This document shows positions 53,790 through 61,714 of a stretch of 64,000 nucleotides of DNA, one piece after another; position 1 is the stretch's first letter; the number at the start of each line of letters is the position of its first letter. The notes below the pieces were generated by a model that had not been told where the DNA came from, ran no database searches, and saw only the letters and a program-made list of their open reading frames with translations. This DNA comes from Bin87 sp965262485. Its GTDB lineage: Bacteria > Chloroflexota > Dehalococcoidia > Lucifugimonadales > UBA3495. Both the position numbers and the translations under genes were made by a program. Location: assembly GCA_965262485.1 (NCBI GenBank), contig OZ253540.1, positions 3,782,001-3,846,000 of the forward strand, written 5' to 3'.

Positions 53790-54809
53790 TTACCCCAACC
53801 GATACGCCCGCGCCGCGCAATCGTGGAACATATCCGCCCGCTCGCTGGCCGAAAAGTCCGCCGACATCCGCTTGAAGGCGTTCCACATCACATGATACGA
53901 GAACGATTCCTTGTCCACCGGGAAGTTGCTCTCGAACATACAGCGGCTCGGCCCGAACTGTTCGATGCAGTAACGCATGATCGGGTCGATTGACGTCGCC
54001 ACCTCTTCTGAGCCAACCGGTGTCGAGCGTTGATGCCAGTCGAACCCCGTGCGAGCCATCCCGACGCCGCCCAGCTTGAGCACCACGTTGGGAGCCGAGG
54101 CTGCCGCCGCGATCCCGGCGCGCCAGTTGGCCATCGTTTCGTCCGGATTGCTGGCATACGGTCCCGTACGCATCAGGCCGCCCACATGGTTCAGCACGAT
54201 GGTCAGGTCTGGAACGGCCCGGGCGAAATCGGCCACCTCGGGCAGTTGCGGATGCAGGCATGACACGTCCAGCGACAGGTTCATTTCGGCCAGCGCCCGG
54301 GCGCCGGCCCGGTAGTCATCGCTCGCCAGCTGATTCGGGAACGGATACGCGCCGGGGCTGGCAATTTCCGGATGAGGGTCCCATCCCACCCCGTGGCGGA
54401 TGCCGCTGAACCGGTTGGGGCTGGCCGCCCGCAACGCTTCCAGCACCGGGCGCACGTTGCTCCCCAGATGCAGATTCGCATGGCCCACAATCCCGTGAGC
54501 CGCGCGGGTGTTGCCGTAGATGCCGCTGGCGCTCTGGGCAGCGATGCCCTGCACAAATTCCACCTCCCCCACCGGACGCATCTCGTCCGATGCCCCGTCC
54601 CGGTACATCGACCGCGCCTCCACAAACACCGTGGATACAATGTTGTGGCCGCTGCCGGTGTCGGCCATGAGCTGGTCCAGCATGTAGCGTGGCTCAACCC
54701 GGTCGGGTCGCTGATCCCAAAAGTGGTGATGCGGGTCGCAGATGGGCAAATCAGGTTCCAGGGTCGGCTCAACGGTTTGAGCCAGCCAGTCGTTGATCGG
54801 CGCTGCCAT
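53790..54809 (-). CDS. Amidohydrolase-family protein, paralogue 1
   Basis: 339 residues, TIM-barrel metal hydrolase of the amidohydrolase_2 type. ICDPHHHFWDQ (about 23-33) supplies the first metal ligands. RHGVGWDPHPEI, CLHPQLPEVADFA, LNHVGGLMRTGPYA and CMFESNFPVDKESFSYHVMWNAFKR (read in parts) hold the others. Related to fluorolactonase / 4-sulfomuconolactone-type hydrolases. It shares most motifs with the gene at 55668, with one unrelated gene between. Start ATG 54809; the long opposite-strand frame here is a shadow. Confidence 0.86.
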   Translation of the reverse strand: MAAPINDWLAQTVEPTLEPDLPICDPHHHFWDQRPDRVEPRYMLDQLMADTGSGHNIVSTVFVEARSMYRDGASDEMRPVGEVEFVQGIAAQSASGIYGNTRAAHGIVGHANLHLGSNVRPVLEALRAASPNRFSGIRHGVGWDPHPEIASPGAYPFPNQLASDDYRAGARALAEMNLSLDVSCLHPQLPEVADFARAVPDLTIVLNHVGGLMRTGPYASNPDETMANWRAGIAAAASAPNVVLKLGGVGMARTGFDWHQRSTPVGSEEVATSIDPIMRYCIEQFGPSRCMFESNFPVDKESFSYHVMWNAFKRMSADFSASERADMFHDCAARAYRLG

Positions 54810-54833
54810 GATCCTGCCTCCTTGGTCGAGGTT

Positions 54834-55538
54834 CTACTCCGGTTCCAAATTCCGTTCCCGTATTTCGTACCAATACACTTGCCCACTGTCAAGAACGTCG
54901 GAAATTTCAGGGTCGTTGCGGACACTGGCGATAGCGGGGAAAGCCGGATGGCCGGTGAAGCTGGCCAGAGACTCGGCATTTCTGATAGCGCGACGCGTAT
55001 CCTGTCGGTTTCCGGTAAAGGAAATTTCCAGGGTAATGTACACAGTCTGGCCGTTTGGGTCGGTTGCTTCGATTGCCAAGTCGGCGCTGATGAAACTGTC
55101 GATGTCTTGAGGGTTGATGTCGGAGATGTCAGAAGCTTCCGCCATTGCCAGCAGGTCGGCATCGGTCAGGGTACGGGTGTAGCGAAACCCCATGCGTCGA
55201 GCGATGACCAGACTCTGACGGGTAGTTTCGTTGCGAGCATGAGCGCCTTTAATCTGGCCCAAGTCCTGACGTATCTCGCCAATGTCCTGACGTATCTCGC
55301 CAATATCTCGGCGTATTTCGGAATTGACCACGAGCTGCTGGGTGTTGAACCTGCGCTGCTCCTCGTTGAACTGGAGCTGCTCCCCGTTGAACTGGAGCTG
55401 CTCCTCTACGAACCGCTCGAACCGCGCCGGCAGTGTGAGCAACTCTTCGGTCAGCACATACCGGCGCAGCGCAGCCCGATACTCAGGGTTAGCGTCCAGC
55501 AGACGGAACAGGTCTTGAATGTCGTGTATAGTGGTCAT
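54834..55538 (-). CDS. Coiled-coil protein with PD-(D/E)XK-like C-terminal region
   Basis: 234 residues. An N-terminal helical part (IHDIQDLFRLLDANPEYRAALRRYVL) leads into a coiled coil with amino-acid repeats (QLQFN, then IGEIRQD twice, about 45-92). The C-terminal half has SADLAIEATDPNGQTVYITLEIS (about 152-174), which fits a restriction-fold pattern (D...E-x-S) without the usual lysine. Similar multi-copy proteins of unknown function occur in Cyanobacteria and Chloroflexota. It sits between two amidohydrolase paralogues, all three on the same strand. Confidence 0.65.
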   Translation of the reverse strand: MTTIHDIQDLFRLLDANPEYRAALRRYVLTEELLTLPARFERFVEEQLQFNGEQLQFNEEQRRFNTQQLVVNSEIRRDIGEIRQDIGEIRQDLGQIKGAHARNETTRQSLVIARRMGFRYTRTLTDADLLAMAEASDISDINPQDIDSFISADLAIEATDPNGQTVYITLEISFTGNRQDTRRAIRNAESLASFTGHPAFPAIASVRNDPEISDVLDSGQVYWYEIRERNLEPE

Positions 55539-55667
55539 CGCGAGAATTGCCTGATTTTATTATTGTACTGTTTTGCGGAGAGTGGTGATAGGGTCGTTTC
55601 ATTGGCAGGGCCAACCACAATGGCTGGCCCTGCACCTATTGCCATATTTTTACGTAGCCGACGCCGG

Positions 55668-56696
55668 TTAGCTCTCGTCCACGCGGTACACACGGGCGGC
55701 GGTGTCATGGAACATGGCGGCGCGCTCGGTGGCCGAGTATCCGCTGGACAGCCGCTTGAAGGCGTTGTACATCACGTGGTACGAATAGGACACCTTGTCC
55801 ACCGGGAAGTTGCTCTCGAACATGCAGCGATCCGGCCCGAACTGTTCGATACAGTGCTGCATAAACGGCGCCATGCCTTCTGCCAGTTCCTCGGAGCCGA
55901 TGGGGACGGTCCGCTCGTGCCAGTCAAAGCCCGTGCGGGGCATCCCGATACCGCCCAGCTTGATCACCACGTTGGGAGCCGACGCAGCGGCGGTGATGCC
56001 TTTGCGCCAGGTATCCAGCACTTCTTCCTCATTGTTGGCGTAGGGGCCGGTGCGCAACAGGCCGCCGATGTGGTTCAGGATGATGGTCAGGTCGGGTACG
56101 GCTTTGGCGAAATCGGCCAGTTCAGGAAGCTGCGGGAAATACATCCAGCCTTCCAGCGTTAGGCCCATGCTTGCCAGCACCCTGGCGCCGGCCCTGAAAT
56201 TGTCGCTGGCCAGCTGGCCCTGCTGGTTGTGCGCCGCCGTATTCTCGATCTCCGGATGCGGGTCCCAGGTAACCGAGTGGCGGATGCCGCGGAACCGGTT
56301 GGGGCTGGCTGCCTGCAACGCCTCCAGCGCCGGTTTCACGCCGTCGCCCAGGTGCAGATTCGCATGTCCCACGATGGATGCTGCCGCCCGGCCCGGCCCG
56401 TAGAGTCCGTTGGCCGATGCCGCCGCCAAGCCCTGCACAAATTCCACCTCGCCCACCGGACGCATTTCCTCCGGGCCCGTGATGCGATACATCGACCGGG
56501 CCTCCACGAACACCGTGGAGCGTACGTTGTGGCCGCTGTTGATATCTTCGGCCAGCTCGTGCAGCAGGTAGCGCTGGTAGGGAATCCGCTCGGTGCGGTA
56601 ATCCCAAAAATGATGGTGCGGGTCGCAAATTGGTATATCCGGCTCCAGCGTTTCTTCCTGCCGGGTGGCGAGCCAGTCATTGCCTCCGAATGGCAT
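55668..56696 (-). CDS. Amidohydrolase-family protein, paralogue 2
   Basis: 342 residues from ATG 56696, preceded by AGGAGG; a longer frame from 56720 would bury that site. ICDPHHHFWDY, RHSVTWDPHPEIEN, LNHIGGLLRTGPYA, KLGGIGMPRTGFDWHER and CMFESNFPVDK match paralogue 1 point for point. The loops around residues 165-185 differ (NQQGQLASDNF). Probably the same reaction on a related ester or lactone. A -10-like TATGAT lies 20 bp before the start. Confidence 0.87.
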   Translation of the reverse strand: MPFGGNDWLATRQEETLEPDIPICDPHHHFWDYRTERIPYQRYLLHELAEDINSGHNVRSTVFVEARSMYRITGPEEMRPVGEVEFVQGLAAASANGLYGPGRAAASIVGHANLHLGDGVKPALEALQAASPNRFRGIRHSVTWDPHPEIENTAAHNQQGQLASDNFRAGARVLASMGLTLEGWMYFPQLPELADFAKAVPDLTIILNHIGGLLRTGPYANNEEEVLDTWRKGITAAASAPNVVIKLGGIGMPRTGFDWHERTVPIGSEELAEGMAPFMQHCIEQFGPDRCMFESNFPVDKVSYSYHVMYNAFKRLSSGYSATERAAMFHDTAARVYRVDES

Positions 56697-56927
56697 AATC
56701 AAGCCTCCTGTGCGTATCATAGCGCCGGTCGGCCCCGGTTATGTAACCTGCCCCGCCGGCAGCGCAATCATAACATAGGGGACGTGTTGAGAAGGAGGAG
56801 TGCAAAGCAGGGTTGATGCAGCAAACGGGCGATACTTTCAGTTACTTGCAGTTTATAAGGTTTACAGGTCGTTCCTAGCATATTACAATCACTGCCAGGC
56901 TTCATATTCGCAATTGGGAGCAGCAAA

Positions 56928-58202
56928 TTGACAGCGTCGCAACACAATTCGCCCATAGATCCTCGTATGGTAAGACTGGGCAATGTTTTCACCCCCGCAA
57001 CTCCAATCCACCATACCGACTTGTTTGCCGGGCGGAGCAGCTTGATGCTCAGAATCGCTGATGCCGTCAATCAGCCTGGTATGCACTGTATTTTGTTTGG
57101 CGAAAGAGGGGTTGGGAAAACTTCTTTGGCCAACATATTACCGGCCGTGATCGGCGATTCGATGGGCCACGACAGCCTGGCGACCGCCAGCATAAATTGT
57201 GATACTTCTGATTCTTACGCCACGGTGGTTCGCAAGTTGATGCAAGAGGTGCTCACCGTCCAAGAACTGCCGCGGCTGGGATTCAGGAGTATGCCAGACT
57301 ATTCAGAGTCTCCTTTCTCAGACCGTCTGCCGGAACAACCCTCGCCCAACGATCTGCGCCTCCTCTTGCAATCCATATCGGCTAATTGGTTGCTCATAGT
57401 TGATGAATTTGACAGGCTCATAGACCAAGAATCGGTTCGTCTAATGACCGACACCATTAAGATCTTGTCCGACTATTCCGTACCGGCAACGATAGTTTTG
57501 GTTGGTGTTGCCGACAACGTGGACACGTTATTGAAAGAGCACCAGTCTGTTGAACGGTGCCTTACGCAAGTCCACATGCCTCGGATGACCCTAGAAGAAT
57601 TGAGGGCAGTAATTGACAACGGGCTGCGGCAAGTCAATATGGATATTGAGGGCTCGGTAGCGTGGCAAATACCGACAGTGTCCCAAGGCTATCCGCACTA
57701 CACCCACTTATTGACCCTCCACGCTGCCCGCTCTGCCGTAGCCAATGGCCGTTCCACGGTCAACGGTGACGACATCAAGTCTGCGATCAACGAGTCCATA
57801 TCGCTCAGCGAACACAGTATTCGGACCAGTTACTCGACCGCGGTGTATAGCGCCAACAAATCGGCTCTTTTTGAACCTGTACTATTGGCTTGCGCTCTGG
57901 CTCCGACTGATGACCTGAATTACTTTAACGCTCGATCTGTCATGGGGCCGCTCTCTCACATCATGGGGCGAAATATGGAAGTCCCCGCTTTTGCCAAACA
58001 TCTTGACCGATTTTGCCAAACAACTCGAGGCCCGGTTTTGCACAGATCCGGGCAAAGTCGTCGTTACCGGTATCGTTTCGCAGTCCCGCTAATGCGTCCT
58101 TTCGTACTACTGCAAGGAATATCAGACGGACGTATTACGATAGACGACATTGGAATGTTCTCCAACACTCAACATTCCCTCCAAGAACCGAGGCAATATT
58201 AG
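56928..58202 (+). CDS. Orc1/Cdc6-like AAA+ ATPase
   Basis: 424 residues from TTG 56928 (GGGAG 8 bp upstream). AAA+ core: Walker A FGERGVGKTS (57-66), Walker B WLLIVDEFDRL (154-164), sensor 1 IVLVGVADN (about 190), and sensor 2 region with PHYTHLLTLHAARSA. The C-terminal third (about 310-424) is compatible with a winged helix. The layout resembles archaeal Orc1/Cdc6 and bacterial STAND-like or transposon TniB-type ATPases. No origin-like repeat cluster or transposase is beside it. It ends 2 bp before the SIS gene. Confidence 0.75.
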   Translation: MTASQHNSPIDPRMVRLGNVFTPATPIHHTDLFAGRSSLMLRIADAVNQPGMHCILFGERGVGKTSLANILPAVIGDSMGHDSLATASINCDTSDSYATVVRKLMQEVLTVQELPRLGFRSMPDYSESPFSDRLPEQPSPNDLRLLLQSISANWLLIVDEFDRLIDQESVRLMTDTIKILSDYSVPATIVLVGVADNVDTLLKEHQSVERCLTQVHMPRMTLEELRAVIDNGLRQVNMDIEGSVAWQIPTVSQGYPHYTHLLTLHAARSAVANGRSTVNGDDIKSAINESISLSEHSIRTSYSTAVYSANKSALFEPVLLACALAPTDDLNYFNARSVMGPLSHIMGRNMEVPAFAKHLDRFCQTTRGPVLHRSGQSRRYRYRFAVPLMRPFVLLQGISDGRITIDDIGMFSNTQHSLQEPRQY

Positions 58203-58204
58203 GA

Positions 58205-59299
58205 ATGACAACTACCACACCCGCACCCCGACAGTCCCACCCCTACTACATGTACGATGCGATCTTGTCGCAACCCGACGCCATCGCATCGGTGTTGTCC
58301 AGCCAATCTGCGATCTGCGATGACCTGGGCCCGGCGCTGGCCGCTCGCCGCCGGATCTATCTGGTCGGCATCGGCACGTCCTGGCACGCCGCGCTGGCCG
58401 CCCAGCAGATGCTCACCGCCGGCCCCGAAACCTTCGCCGGCAACTCTTTTGAGTTCTGCACCGCTCCTCCGCGCGTAACACCGGACGATGCCGTGATTGT
58501 CTTCAGCCACCGGGGGACCAAGCGCTCGTCCTACGATGCGCTGGACTATGCCCGGTCCACCGGCGCATTCACCGTAGCCATCACCTCAACCGCCCCCGGC
58601 CCGCGCATACAGGCTGCCCACCGGTTGATTCACACTGTATCCCCCGAGATTTCGTCGGCGTTCACCGTCAGCTACACCACCGCCCTCACCGTCATCGCCA
58701 TGCTCAACCGGGCCATCGCTGCCCAAACCGGCCGTGACGCCAGCGACCCCGCCCATAACAAGGTGGATGCACTGCCCAACCTCATGTCGCAAGTCCTGGC
58801 CGCCGAGGACGATATCAGGGGAGTCGCGCTGGACAACCAATCGCGCCGCCGCTTCATTTCCGCCGGCTGGGGAGCCCACCGCGCCAACGCCTACGAGGTC
58901 GCCCTCAAAATCAAGGAGACCAGCCGCGCCGACTGCGAGGGTTTCCAGATGGAGCAGTTGCTCCACGGCCCCTTTTGCTCCCTTGACTCCGATTGCCTCC
59001 TGACCCTCATCGCGCCGCCCGGCGACGACCGTGGCCGCACCCTCAACCTGTCCCTGGCCGCCCGCGAACTGGGCGCGCCGGTATGGGCGTTGATGGGCGA
59101 ACCGGACCCGTCGGTGCTTGCCACGGGGGCCCGCATCTTTCCGTTGCCGGCTTGCCCGCCCAATCTGATGCCCATCACCAGCGTGGCGCCCCTCCAGCTC
59201 TTTACCTATCACCTGGCGCTGGCCCGGGGCAGGAACCCCGACCTGTTCCAGCAAGACGACCCCCTCCAAGCTGCCGCCCGCACTCACTACGACCTCTGA
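58205..59299 (+). CDS. SIS-domain sugar isomerase-like protein
   Basis: 364 residues, two SIS domains as in the isomerase half of GlmS or AgaS. Domain 1 has IYLVGIGTSWHAALAAQQML (about 49-68) and VIVFSHRGTKRSSYDALDYA (the S-x-S/T loop reads SHRGTK). Domain 2 has FISAGWGAHRANAYEVALKIKE and EGFQMEQLLHGPF, matching the GlmS pattern GRG..YP.A.E.ALK.KE...E....E..HGP. It probably handles a phosphosugar or sialic-type sugar. Starts 2 bp after the AAA+ gene, using its terminal AGGA as ribosome-binding site. Confidence 0.85.
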   Translation: MTTTTPAPRQSHPYYMYDAILSQPDAIASVLSSQSAICDDLGPALAARRRIYLVGIGTSWHAALAAQQMLTAGPETFAGNSFEFCTAPPRVTPDDAVIVFSHRGTKRSSYDALDYARSTGAFTVAITSTAPGPRIQAAHRLIHTVSPEISSAFTVSYTTALTVIAMLNRAIAAQTGRDASDPAHNKVDALPNLMSQVLAAEDDIRGVALDNQSRRRFISAGWGAHRANAYEVALKIKETSRADCEGFQMEQLLHGPFCSLDSDCLLTLIAPPGDDRGRTLNLSLAARELGAPVWALMGEPDPSVLATGARIFPLPACPPNLMPITSVAPLQLFTYHLALARGRNPDLFQQDDPLQAAARTHYDL

Positions 59300-59354
59300 A
59301 CCACGCGCAGTTGTCCTGGCGTTCAACTCGACACCCTAACACCAGCCTCGGAGG

Positions 59355-59400
59355 CTTGCTCCCTCTCCCCTTGTGGGAGAGGGTTGGGGTGAGGGGAGAT
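59355..59400. repeat. Family C hairpin
   Basis: CCCTCTCCCCTTGTGGGAGAGGG (59362-59384) followed by TTGGGGTGAGGGGA. The hairpin has no T tract. It lies between the SIS and CMD genes. Confidence 0.75.
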
Positions 59401-59457
59401 AGCCAGGCATTACGCGATCCAATCACATTCAAACAATCAATCAAGAGGAGCGATCCT

Positions 59458-59832
59458 ATGCCCGACAACATCGATGCCCAACGCCTGATCGAAGAAGCCG
59501 CCCGAACCCGCGGCTACACCCTGGAAATGCACCGTATCAACGCCCTCGCCGACCCCGAGTGGACGCAGAAATACGGCGAGTTCATCGAGGCGACCTACAC
59601 CGGCCAACGGCTGCTGGATCGCAAGACGAAAGAGCTGCTGCAAATCTGCGTGGAGGTTGCGCTGCGCGCCGACCAGGAGCAGATTCAGGCGCACATGCGC
59701 GTGGCGCTCCGCGAAGGAGCCACTCCACGGGAGATACTGGAAGCCATGCAGGCCGTTATCGCTCCCATGGGAGCCCTGGCTTTCCGCCGCGGTGTTCAGG
59801 CCTGGGCCGCCGAAACCGACTTCCAATACTGA
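59458..59832 (+). CDS. Carboxymuconolactone decarboxylase-like protein
   Basis: 124 residues, ATG 59458 after AAGAGGAG. The CMD/AhpD fold is suggested by LLDRKTKELLQICVEVALRAD (about 43-63), AHMRVALREGATPREILEAM (about 70-89) and a final helix. The peroxiredoxin-like CxxC of AhpD is absent: the site reads RADQEQIQAHM, keeping only the His. That argues against disulfide reductase activity and for a decarboxylase/isomerase-like or structural role. Confidence 0.8.
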   Translation: MPDNIDAQRLIEEAARTRGYTLEMHRINALADPEWTQKYGEFIEATYTGQRLLDRKTKELLQICVEVALRADQEQIQAHMRVALREGATPREILEAMQAVIAPMGALAFRRGVQAWAAETDFQY

Positions 59833-59848
59833 CCCTACGGCCAGGTTT

Positions 59849-59998
59849 TGTTGACATTTCTCGTCATTCCCGCGCAAGCGGGAATCCAGAGTATCCTGAA
59901 TGTGAACGATGTCTGCTTTCCAAAGCGCCTGGATCCCCGCTTGCGCGGGAATGACGAGCTGGGGTTAGCGATATCGCCTTATATCTCAAATATCAACA
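59849..59998. repeat. Family B element, 150 bp, core inverted relative to arms
   Basis: TGTTGACA (59849-59856) to TATCAACA (59991-59998). The hairpin arms TTCCCGCG/CGCGGGAA flank the same 40-bp core as at 3712-3861 in the same direction, but the long arm (reverse of GAGATATAAGGCGAT) is on the right. Total length is the same, 150 bp. Confidence 0.85.
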
Positions 59999-60002
59999 CG
60001 GC

Positions 60003-60206
60003 CTAGTGACCCCGACAGGGCCTTTCGATTCTCCCTCTCCCCTTGTGGGAGAGGGCTGGGGTGAGGGGTATAGTCTGCCACAGGATAGTTCCCTATCTCA
60101 CACCTTCACCCTCACCCCCGTATCAAGTACGGGGCAGGCTCTAACCCTCTCCCATCAAGGGGAGAGGGGATTTCTTGTAAAACCGAAAGGCCCTAGTGAC
60201 CCCGAC
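60003..60206. repeat. Family C composite element with direct flanking repeats
   Basis: Inverted ends GGGCCTTTCG / CGAAAGGCCC enclose two CTCTCCC hairpins and the CCCCGTATCAAGTACGGGG palindrome. The whole lies between direct repeats CTAGTGACCCCGAC (60003-60016 and 60193-60206). This gives the layout of a mobile element with a long target duplication. No gene lies in 59833-60250. Confidence 0.75.
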
Positions 60207-60250
60207 GGCGCTTACCCGGCGCGTACAGACCCAACCGGCTCCCCGCGCCT

Positions 60251-61642
60251 TCAGCCACCGCCCGGCATGTTGGGGTGTCCCCACAGTGGATGCCTGAACG
60301 TGGGCGCCAGGGCGGGGTTCAACCGGCGTCTCACGTTGGCCGCGGCCCCGCCGTCGTGGGTGGTTGCCGCGGATGTCTCGCCCGATTCGTCGGCCGGGGC
60401 CCGGCGGTTGCTGCGCGGAGCCTTCCGTCGCGACGTTAACTGGTTCAGATGCCGCGCCAACTCATCCAGGCTGTGCAGGTTGTGGGCCGGCATGAAATCG
60501 TCGATGTACGGCAACGCCGCCTGCATCCCGCGGGTTAGTGGTTCGTAGGTCGGCGACCCCAGCAGTGGATTCAGCCAGATCAAGCGATGGCAGCTGCGTT
60601 GCAACCGCGCCATCTCCCGCGACAACAGTTCCGGCTCGCCCCGATCCCAGCCGTCCGAAATCACCAGCACCACCGCGCCGCCGCGCAGCACCCGGCGCGC
60701 CCATTGGTAGTTGAAACCCTTGATCGCCTCTCCGATGCGCGTCCCGCCCGCCCAGTCGGGAACCGCGCGGGCCACATCAGCCACCGCTTGATCGACTCCC
60801 CGGTGCGCCAGATGACGGGTCACGCGGGTCAATCGGGTGGCGAACAAAAACGCCTCCAGCTGCTGCCCGCTCACCGCCACCGTGTGCACGAAATGCAGCA
60901 GCATTCTGGTGTACCGCTCCATGGAACCGCTCACGTCGCAGATCAGAACCAGCGGACGCGGCTTGGCCTTCCTCCGGCGGTGGGCGAGGTCCAGCATTTC
61001 GCCGCCGTAGGCCAGACTCCGGCGCATACTCCGCCGCAGGTCGATATCCGACCCGTCTCCCCACATCAGGCGACGGGTTCGGCGGCTGCCCAAATCCCAC
61101 GCCAGATCTGCCATCATCCCCCGGGCTGCCGCCACCTCGTTGGCGGTGTATTCGGCAAAATCCCGTTGGCGCAGCACTTCGCGGGCGCTGAATGATCGCT
61201 GCAGGTCCACCACCGGCTGACGGTCTCCGGCGTCGTCGGGCGGCATGTCCTCGCCGGGCGGGCCATCCGAGGTATCCTCCCGGTGCGGCATGACACGCGG
61301 CGTCCGATAGCGCCGTTCCTCCCCCATCGACCGCAGATCCCTCATGCTGGCGCCGTGAGCCTGTCGTCGCCAGAACACCTGAAATGCCTCATCAAACAAG
61401 GGCAAATCACTGCGTCGATGCACCAGCAATGCCCGCGCCGCCAAACGGAAATCATTGCGGTTTCCCCCCAGCGGCACAAACTCCGTGGCCCGCACCAGGT
61501 CCAGGATGTTCGCCGACCCAAAATCCAGCCCCAGCCGTCGCAGCACCTCGCCGAACATCAGCAGGTTGGTCAGTATGGTACCGTCCCCGACGTCAGCCGG
61601 CGCGGTGTGCATGTTGATGTTGGTAGCCATTCTCTGGATCAC
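60251..61642 (-). CDS. CoxE-like VWA-domain protein
   Basis: 463 residues. The N-terminal part (LTNLLMFGEVLRRLGLDFGS...RNDFRLAARALLVHRR) and the C-terminal VWA domain with MIDAS DVSGSM (236-241), followed by later GGTRIGEAIKGFN and VVLVISDGWDRGEPE, define the CoxE family. CoxE partners a MoxR-like AAA ATPase (CoxD) in maturing molybdenum hydroxylases of the CO-dehydrogenase type; no such ATPase or hydroxylase is in the window. The last 60 residues are a basic, disordered tail. ATG 61642 or ATG 61630 may be the start. Confidence 0.85.
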   Translation of the reverse strand: MIQRMATNINMHTAPADVGDGTILTNLLMFGEVLRRLGLDFGSANILDLVRATEFVPLGGNRNDFRLAARALLVHRRSDLPLFDEAFQVFWRRQAHGASMRDLRSMGEERRYRTPRVMPHREDTSDGPPGEDMPPDDAGDRQPVVDLQRSFSAREVLRQRDFAEYTANEVAAARGMMADLAWDLGSRRTRRLMWGDGSDIDLRRSMRRSLAYGGEMLDLAHRRRKAKPRPLVLICDVSGSMERYTRMLLHFVHTVAVSGQQLEAFLFATRLTRVTRHLAHRGVDQAVADVARAVPDWAGGTRIGEAIKGFNYQWARRVLRGGAVVLVISDGWDRGEPELLSREMARLQRSCHRLIWLNPLLGSPTYEPLTRGMQAALPYIDDFMPAHNLHSLDELARHLNQLTSRRKAPRSNRRAPADESGETSAATTHDGGAAANVRRRLNPALAPTFRHPLWGHPNMPGGG

Positions 61643-61714
61643 CCCGGTGCGCCGGCAAATGCGTCAATGCGTCAATCAGCCGGCAGACAGGATGGTATCA
61701 CACCCCATCCCGGT

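Noticed and set aside
56697..56927. Replication origin next to the Orc1/Cdc6-like gene
   Set aside because: I saw no cluster of inverted origin-type boxes or AT-rich unwinding tract in the 230 bp upstream.
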